This document shows positions 60,401 through 64,000 of a stretch of DNA of 64,000 bases, piece after piece. The position numbers were made by a program, and so were the translations under genes. The DNA is from Solibacteraceae bacterium (GTDB taxonomy: Bacteria > Acidobacteriota > Terriglobia > Bryobacterales > Bryobacteraceae): positions 110,990 to 174,989 of the forward strand of contig JAJPJX010000093.1 of NCBI GenBank assembly GCA_021324015.1, read 5' to 3'. Numbering within the stretch: the stretch's first letter is position 1; the number at the start of each line of letters is the position of its first letter. The notes under the pieces are model-generated. The model worked only from the letters and a program-made list of their open reading frames with translations, ran no database searches and was not told the origin of the DNA.

Positions 60401-61726
60401 CTAAGGTTTGATGACGGTCCCGTCGAGCCGGCGGATGACGGGGAAACCGTAGTAGGGCATGCCGTCCGGTTTCAACTCTTCGCGGAAGAGTTTTGCGGCG
60501 GCCTTTTCGTCCACTTCGATCCCCCAGCCGGGTGTTTCGTTGGCGTAGAGGTAGCCGTCCTTGGCGACCAGGGTTCCCTGGAAGACCTCGCGGGTGGTCT
60601 GGTCGAAGGCGAAATATTCCTGGATCCCGAAGTTGTGGCAGGCGAGGTCGAGTGTCACGTTGGCGGCGTGACCGATGGGGGATACGTCGCCGGGACCGTG
60701 CCAAGCCGTTTTGACGTTGTAGATCTCTCCCATCGCCGCGACTTTGCGCGCGGGAGTCACACCGCCCATCTGGCTGACGTGCATGCGCATGTAGTCGATC
60801 AATCGCTCGGTGATCAGGGGCGTCCACTCATGCGGGCTGTTGAACAACTCTCCCATGGCGATGGGCGTGGCGCATTCGCGGCGGATCTGACGGAAGTAGC
60901 TGATGTCCTCCGGCGCGAGCGCATCTTCCATGAAGAAGAGCTTGAAGCGCTCGAGGTCTTTGGCGAACTGCACGGCCTGGTTGGGGGAGACGCGCTCGTG
61001 AACATCGTGCAACAGTTCGATCTCGTCGCCAAGTTGTTCGCGGCACTCCTCGAACAGTTTCAGCGTGCGGCGGATATAGTAGGCGGGTTCGTAGACCGGG
61101 CTGGCGTGCAGCGGTTTGGCAGCCAGAGATCCACGCCCGGCGCCGCCGTAGCCTTCCATGCCGGGCACGCCGACCTGCACGCGGACGTAGCGGAAGCCGT
61201 TCGCTATGATCCGCCGGGCGTGGTCGATGGCTTCCTGGATTTCACCTCCAGAGGCGTGGCTGTAGCACGCCACGGCCTCGCGGCACTTGCCGCCGAGCAA
61301 CTGGTAGACGGGCATGCCTGCCTGGCGGCCCTTGATGTCCCAGAGCGCCTGATCCACCCCGCTGATGGCATTGTTCAGCACGGGGCCGTTGCGCCAGTAG
61401 GAACTGTTGTAGGTGGCTTGCCAGATGTCGTCGATGCGGTCCGCGGGCTTCCCAACGAGAAGGGGCTTGAGATACTTTTCCACGGCTGCCACGACGACCT
61501 GCGAGCGCAGGGTGAAGCTGGCGCAGCCCCAGCCATAGAGACCGTCCTGGTCGGTAACCACTTTGACCACGGCCAGGGGAATCTTTCCGGGCGCGGTGCT
61601 GATCGCTTTGATGTCCCTGATCTTCGGCGGCGGCATGCCGCGTGTGGCTCGTGCGACCTGCGCCTGCGCCCAGGGGCTCAGCGCGGGAGACCCGGCGGCC
61701 AATTTGAGAAGCGTGCGGCGGTTCAT
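60401..61726 (-). CDS. Mannonate dehydratase-like enolase-superfamily protein (ManD/RspA type)
   Basis: 441 aa from the ATG at 61726. N-terminus MNRRTLLKLAAGSPALSPWAQAQ is a twin-arginine signal, unusual for this normally cytosolic family. The body is a mandelate racemase/muconate lactonizing-type enolase barrel with the ManD/RspA signatures: YVRVQVGVPGMEGYG, LLHDVHERVSPNQAVQFAKDLE, FFMEDALAPED, a glutamate in MGELFNSPHEW, and GPGDVSPIGHAANVTLD. Relatives dehydrate D-mannonate or D-gluconate. The MBL protein gene ends five bases upstream, so the two are in one operon, divergent from an aldose epimerase. Confidence 0.88.
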   Translation of the reverse strand: MNRRTLLKLAAGSPALSPWAQAQVARATRGMPPPKIRDIKAISTAPGKIPLAVVKVVTDQDGLYGWGCASFTLRSQVVVAAVEKYLKPLLVGKPADRIDDIWQATYNSSYWRNGPVLNNAISGVDQALWDIKGRQAGMPVYQLLGGKCREAVACYSHASGGEIQEAIDHARRIIANGFRYVRVQVGVPGMEGYGGAGRGSLAAKPLHASPVYEPAYYIRRTLKLFEECREQLGDEIELLHDVHERVSPNQAVQFAKDLERFKLFFMEDALAPEDISYFRQIRRECATPIAMGELFNSPHEWTPLITERLIDYMRMHVSQMGGVTPARKVAAMGEIYNVKTAWHGPGDVSPIGHAANVTLDLACHNFGIQEYFAFDQTTREVFQGTLVAKDGYLYANETPGWGIEVDEKAAAKLFREELKPDGMPYYGFPVIRRLDGTVIKP

Positions 61727-61731
61727 GGCGG

Positions 61732-62754
61732 TCAACGTACCCTGTAGGTCTTGCTGACGTCGTTCCGGCTGTTGGTGACCGTATACCTGCCCTGAGGCTC
61801 GACGGTGACCTTCAGCCAGTGCGCCTGGCACTGGTCGCTGGGTTCGAGATTCGCGATCAGGTCCGGGTTGGTGTTGTGCTGCTTGTCGTTGGCGAGGGAG
61901 AGATGTCCCTGCCAGATGTCTTCGACTCCGGGTATTTTGGCGATGCGCTCGTAGGCAGGTGCGAGGAGTCCCTTGCGCGGTCCGTTGTTCACGATGACCA
62001 CCTGCGGCTTGATGGCCCATACGTGCGCCGGTGCGCCGGCACGATCTGCGTAGAACCCATGCATGGTCGCCTGATAGAGGCTGACGGTTCCCAGCTTGTT
62101 TACGGGACAGGCCAATTCCATCTCTTTGTCCCAGGTCAGGTCTCCCAGATCCAGGAACGTGAACTTGCCGTAGGTCATCAGAAAGCCCAGGCAGCGCCCG
62201 TTTTCAGTCAGGTCCGGATCTTTGCGCTGCGCATCAGCACAGAGCGCCGGGTTGGGCGTGCCTCCATGAATCGCCTTGGCCAGCACGGCTCCGTTCGAGG
62301 TGACCACTTCGGCGCGCACGCCCTTAAGCGGGATCCGGTCGCCCGGCTTGGGGCTGATGCGTTTGCCGGCAGCCACTGAGAGGTAAGCCTGCCACCGCTG
62401 GGCATCCTGGGGAGCGGTGGTTTCGATGGAGTCGCCATGATCCAGGAACTTGCCGACTGGGATCATTTTGGCTAGCGCCGGTGCTCCACCGGAATGATCG
62501 CGGTCGAAGTGCGTGATGAGCACATAGTCGATCTTCTTGAGGCCCGCCACTTGGGCCGCCTGGAAGATGCGCTTGGCGTCCCGGTCGTCGGGCATCGGGT
62601 TGCCAGTGTCCGCGAGCAGGGATTCTCCGGCGGGGGTGACGATCAGGGTGGCGGCGCCGCCCTCGACGTCCACGAAGTAGATCTGCAGGGTGTTCTGCGC
62701 GGCGGGCAGAAGATCGGAGGACAAAAGAAGCAGCCAAAGGGCGAAGTGTCTCAT
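61732..62754 (-). CDS. MBL-fold metallo-hydrolase, secreted
   Basis: 340 aa from the ATG at 62754 with GGGGGAG before it; a GTG or ATG at 62766 is also open. Signal peptide (MRHFALWLLLLSSDLLPAAQ). The MBL motif THFDRDHSGG gives the HxxxDH metal site, and the ComEC-like start IYFVDVEGGAATLIVTPAGES with NMP of DTGNPMPDDRD is typical of this secreted MBL subgroup. Later segments FLDLGDLTWDKEMELACP and QVVIVNNGPRKGL supply further metal-binding positions. Substrate unknown. It is the first gene of the two-gene operon with the ManD-like protein. Confidence 0.85.
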   Translation of the reverse strand: MRHFALWLLLLSSDLLPAAQNTLQIYFVDVEGGAATLIVTPAGESLLADTGNPMPDDRDAKRIFQAAQVAGLKKIDYVLITHFDRDHSGGAPALAKMIPVGKFLDHGDSIETTAPQDAQRWQAYLSVAAGKRISPKPGDRIPLKGVRAEVVTSNGAVLAKAIHGGTPNPALCADAQRKDPDLTENGRCLGFLMTYGKFTFLDLGDLTWDKEMELACPVNKLGTVSLYQATMHGFYADRAGAPAHVWAIKPQVVIVNNGPRKGLLAPAYERIAKIPGVEDIWQGHLSLANDKQHNTNPDLIANLEPSDQCQAHWLKVTVEPQGRYTVTNSRNDVSKTYRVR

Positions 62755-62781
62755 GCTCCCCCTCAAGGAGCAACGTGTATT

Positions 62782-62791
62782 ATTACGTAAT
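62782..62791. promoter_or_regulatory. ATTACGTAAT palindrome in divergent promoter region
   Basis: A perfect ten-base palindrome in the 48-base gap between the divergent MBL and epimerase genes. Its place suits a shared operator for both transcripts; no clear -35/-10 pairs were found, and the short gap limits what else may be here. Confidence 0.35.
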
Positions 62792-62802
62792 CACCGAGTG
62801 CT

Positions 62803-63846
62803 ATGGTAAAAATCGCAGTTCTATCGCTGCTCTTCTCCATGCCTGCCGCCCCACAATACCATGCGCGGCGCACGACGCGCGACGGCGTCGAAGTGATCCG
62901 GCTGGAGGACCAGAGGCATCGGACCGTGGTTTCGGTGGCTCCCTCGATCGGGAATATCGCCTTCGAGATGCTCGTGAATGGCCACAATGTTCTGTGGTTC
63001 CCTTACCCCTCCGTCAGCGCTTTTCGGGACCAGCCGCGCATCTGCGGTATCCCCCTGCTGGCGCCGTGGGCCGATCGCCTGGACGAAACAGCCTTCTACG
63101 CCAATGGCAAGAGGTATCGTCTCAACCTGGAGCTCGGTAATATTCGCCTGGATAACGCCGGACATCCCATCCATGGATTCCTGTCGCTGACGTCCGGCTG
63201 GCAGGTGATTCGGCTGGAAGCAGACGGCAAGGGCGCGCGGGCGACGAGCCGCCTGGATGTCACCGTCCGCCCGGAGTGGATGGCCCAATTTCCCTTCGCG
63301 CACACGATCGAAATGACGCATTCCTTGAAGGACGGGGTGCTGGAGGTGTCCACGCAGGTGGAGAACCGTAGCGCCGAGCCGATGCCGCTCTCGATCGGAT
63401 ACCACTCCTTTTACCAGATCACGGACGCATCCCGGGACGATTGGATGGTCGGCCTGGGGGCGGCGCGGGAGTGGCCGGTCGATAAGGATCTGCTCCCGAC
63501 GGGTGAGACACGCCCGCTCCACGACCTGATTGCGGACCCGGCCAACTTCAGCCTGCGGGGCCGTGCCTTTGATAATGTCCTGGCTGGGTTGATCCGCGAT
63601 TCGTCGGGCCAAGCGAAGTTCTGGGTCAAGGGAAAGCAGCAGAAGATCGAGGTTCTGTTCGGGCCAGGATTCATCGCGGGGGAGATCTGGGCGCCGCCGC
63701 GCCGCGAGTTCCTGTGCTTCGAGCCGATGGCGGGCATCAACAATGCCTTGAACCTGGCGCACAGGGGTATTTACAAGGAGTTGCAGTCGATCCCGCCCGG
63801 ACAGAGCTGGCAGGCGAGCTTCTGGATCCATCCCAGCGGATTCTAA
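62803..63846 (+). CDS. Aldose 1-epimerase-like protein
   Basis: 347 aa from the ATG at 62803. A short hydrophobic N-terminus (VKIAVLSLLFSMPAAPQ) may be a signal peptide. The galactose-mutarotase-like beta-sandwich is shown by NAGHPIHGFLSLTSGW, SIGYHSFYQI (histidine of the active site) and FLCFEPMAGINNALNL (glutamate equivalent). Members interconvert alpha and beta anomers of aldoses. It is divergent from the MBL and ManD-like genes and is probably part of the same sugar-processing locus. Confidence 0.85.
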   Translation: MVKIAVLSLLFSMPAAPQYHARRTTRDGVEVIRLEDQRHRTVVSVAPSIGNIAFEMLVNGHNVLWFPYPSVSAFRDQPRICGIPLLAPWADRLDETAFYANGKRYRLNLELGNIRLDNAGHPIHGFLSLTSGWQVIRLEADGKGARATSRLDVTVRPEWMAQFPFAHTIEMTHSLKDGVLEVSTQVENRSAEPMPLSIGYHSFYQITDASRDDWMVGLGAAREWPVDKDLLPTGETRPLHDLIADPANFSLRGRAFDNVLAGLIRDSSGQAKFWVKGKQQKIEVLFGPGFIAGEIWAPPRREFLCFEPMAGINNALNLAHRGIYKELQSIPPGQSWQASFWIHPSGF

Positions 63847-63965
63847 AGCCGGGTCCGGCTGAGTGGCGGTGCCGGGCGTTGCTGCGCCATATCCCTAGCA
63901 GTCCGTGGTAGAAGTAGGAGTTTTCAGGCGGCCGCGCAGGGAAGGGGCTGCTGAAGTCGGGTGAT

Positions 63966-63997
63966 AAAGTTGGCTACTTTGCAGCGCAAAGTTGGGC
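63966..63997. repeat. Direct and inverted repeats at the right window edge
   Basis: AAAGTTGG occurs at 63966-63973 and 63988-63995, 22 bases apart, and between them CTTTGC (63977-63982) and GCAAAG (63986-63991) are inverted with a 3-base loop. The surrounding 150 bases contain no gene. The pattern resembles the end of an insertion sequence or a regulatory site whose remainder lies beyond the window. Confidence 0.3.
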
Positions 63998-64000
63998 ACG

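Noticed and set aside
1..64000. tRNA, rRNA, riboswitch or CRISPR arrays
   Set aside because: None was seen on reading the sequence; no regularly spaced repeats or cloverleaf-like segments stood out. tRNAscan-SE and CRISPR finders would be decisive.

Overview
The window is GC-rich, densely packed and looks like an Acidobacteriota chromosome, most probably a Bryobacterales/Solibacter-type soil bacterium. No rRNA or other marker gene is present, so this rests on family content. That content is three large orphan MacB/FtsX-type permeases of the acidobacterial duplicated orphan permease (ADOP) type, one with its own PadR regulator; a cytochrome-domain DUF1549/DUF1553 protein paired with a DUF1501 protein; an ASPIC/UnbV (CRTAC1) protein next to an Oar-like TonB receptor and a TPR protein; a CHAT-protease lipoprotein behind an ECF sigma/anti-sigma pair; and many Tat-exported enzymes.

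Layout. 1-4.3 kb: two divergent polytopic membrane proteins (the left one cut by the window edge; the right one carries a C-terminal malectin domain), then a Tat-exported SelA-like PLP enzyme. 4.6-9.2 kb: ECF sigma factor, zinc-finger anti-sigma factor, an unrecognised protein and a TPR-CHAT lipoprotein, all on one strand. 9.2-20.3 kb: aldo/keto reductase, ADOP permease 1, TauE/SafE exporter, PadR plus ADOP permease 2, a SnoaL-like lipoprotein, a BrnT/BrnA toxin-antitoxin pair and ADOP permease 3. 20.3-27.8 kb: a secreted repeat protein and a DUF4256 gene. These lie between an intact DUF1501 gene and a decayed copy of that gene's 3' end. The DUF1549/DUF1553 partner of DUF1501 follows. 27.9-37.2 kb: P5C dehydrogenase, then the CRTAC1, TonB receptor and TPR genes. 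37.3-40.2 kb: tandem trypsin-like protease paralogues, the second broken by a one-base frameshift. 40.2-44.2 kb: MBL hydrolase, YtxH protein, DUF2007 protein and ComEC. 44.3-52.4 kb: a glycosidase-like protein, a secreted carboxypeptidase-regulatory-domain protein, a sialidase-fold protein, a DmpA-type aminopeptidase and a sugar porter. 52.7-59.1 kb: an ABC exporter translationally coupled to an NdvB-like cyclic glucan synthase that lacks the usual phosphorylase half. 59.3-60.3 kb: a TonB-receptor relic. 60.4-63.8 kb: a mannonate-dehydratase-like enolase and an MBL protein, divergent from an aldose 1-epimerase.

Functional reading. Much of the content serves polymer and sugar handling at the cell surface (TonB receptor, glycosidase-like, sialidase, sugar porter, epimerase, sugar-acid dehydratase, glucan synthase and exporter). 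Regulatory modules are interspersed: sigma/anti-sigma with CHAT, PadR-ADOP, and BrnTA. At three loci a good -35/-10 pair sits so close to the start codon that the mRNA should be leaderless or nearly so. All family calls are from recognition of the translated sequence; no database search was possible.
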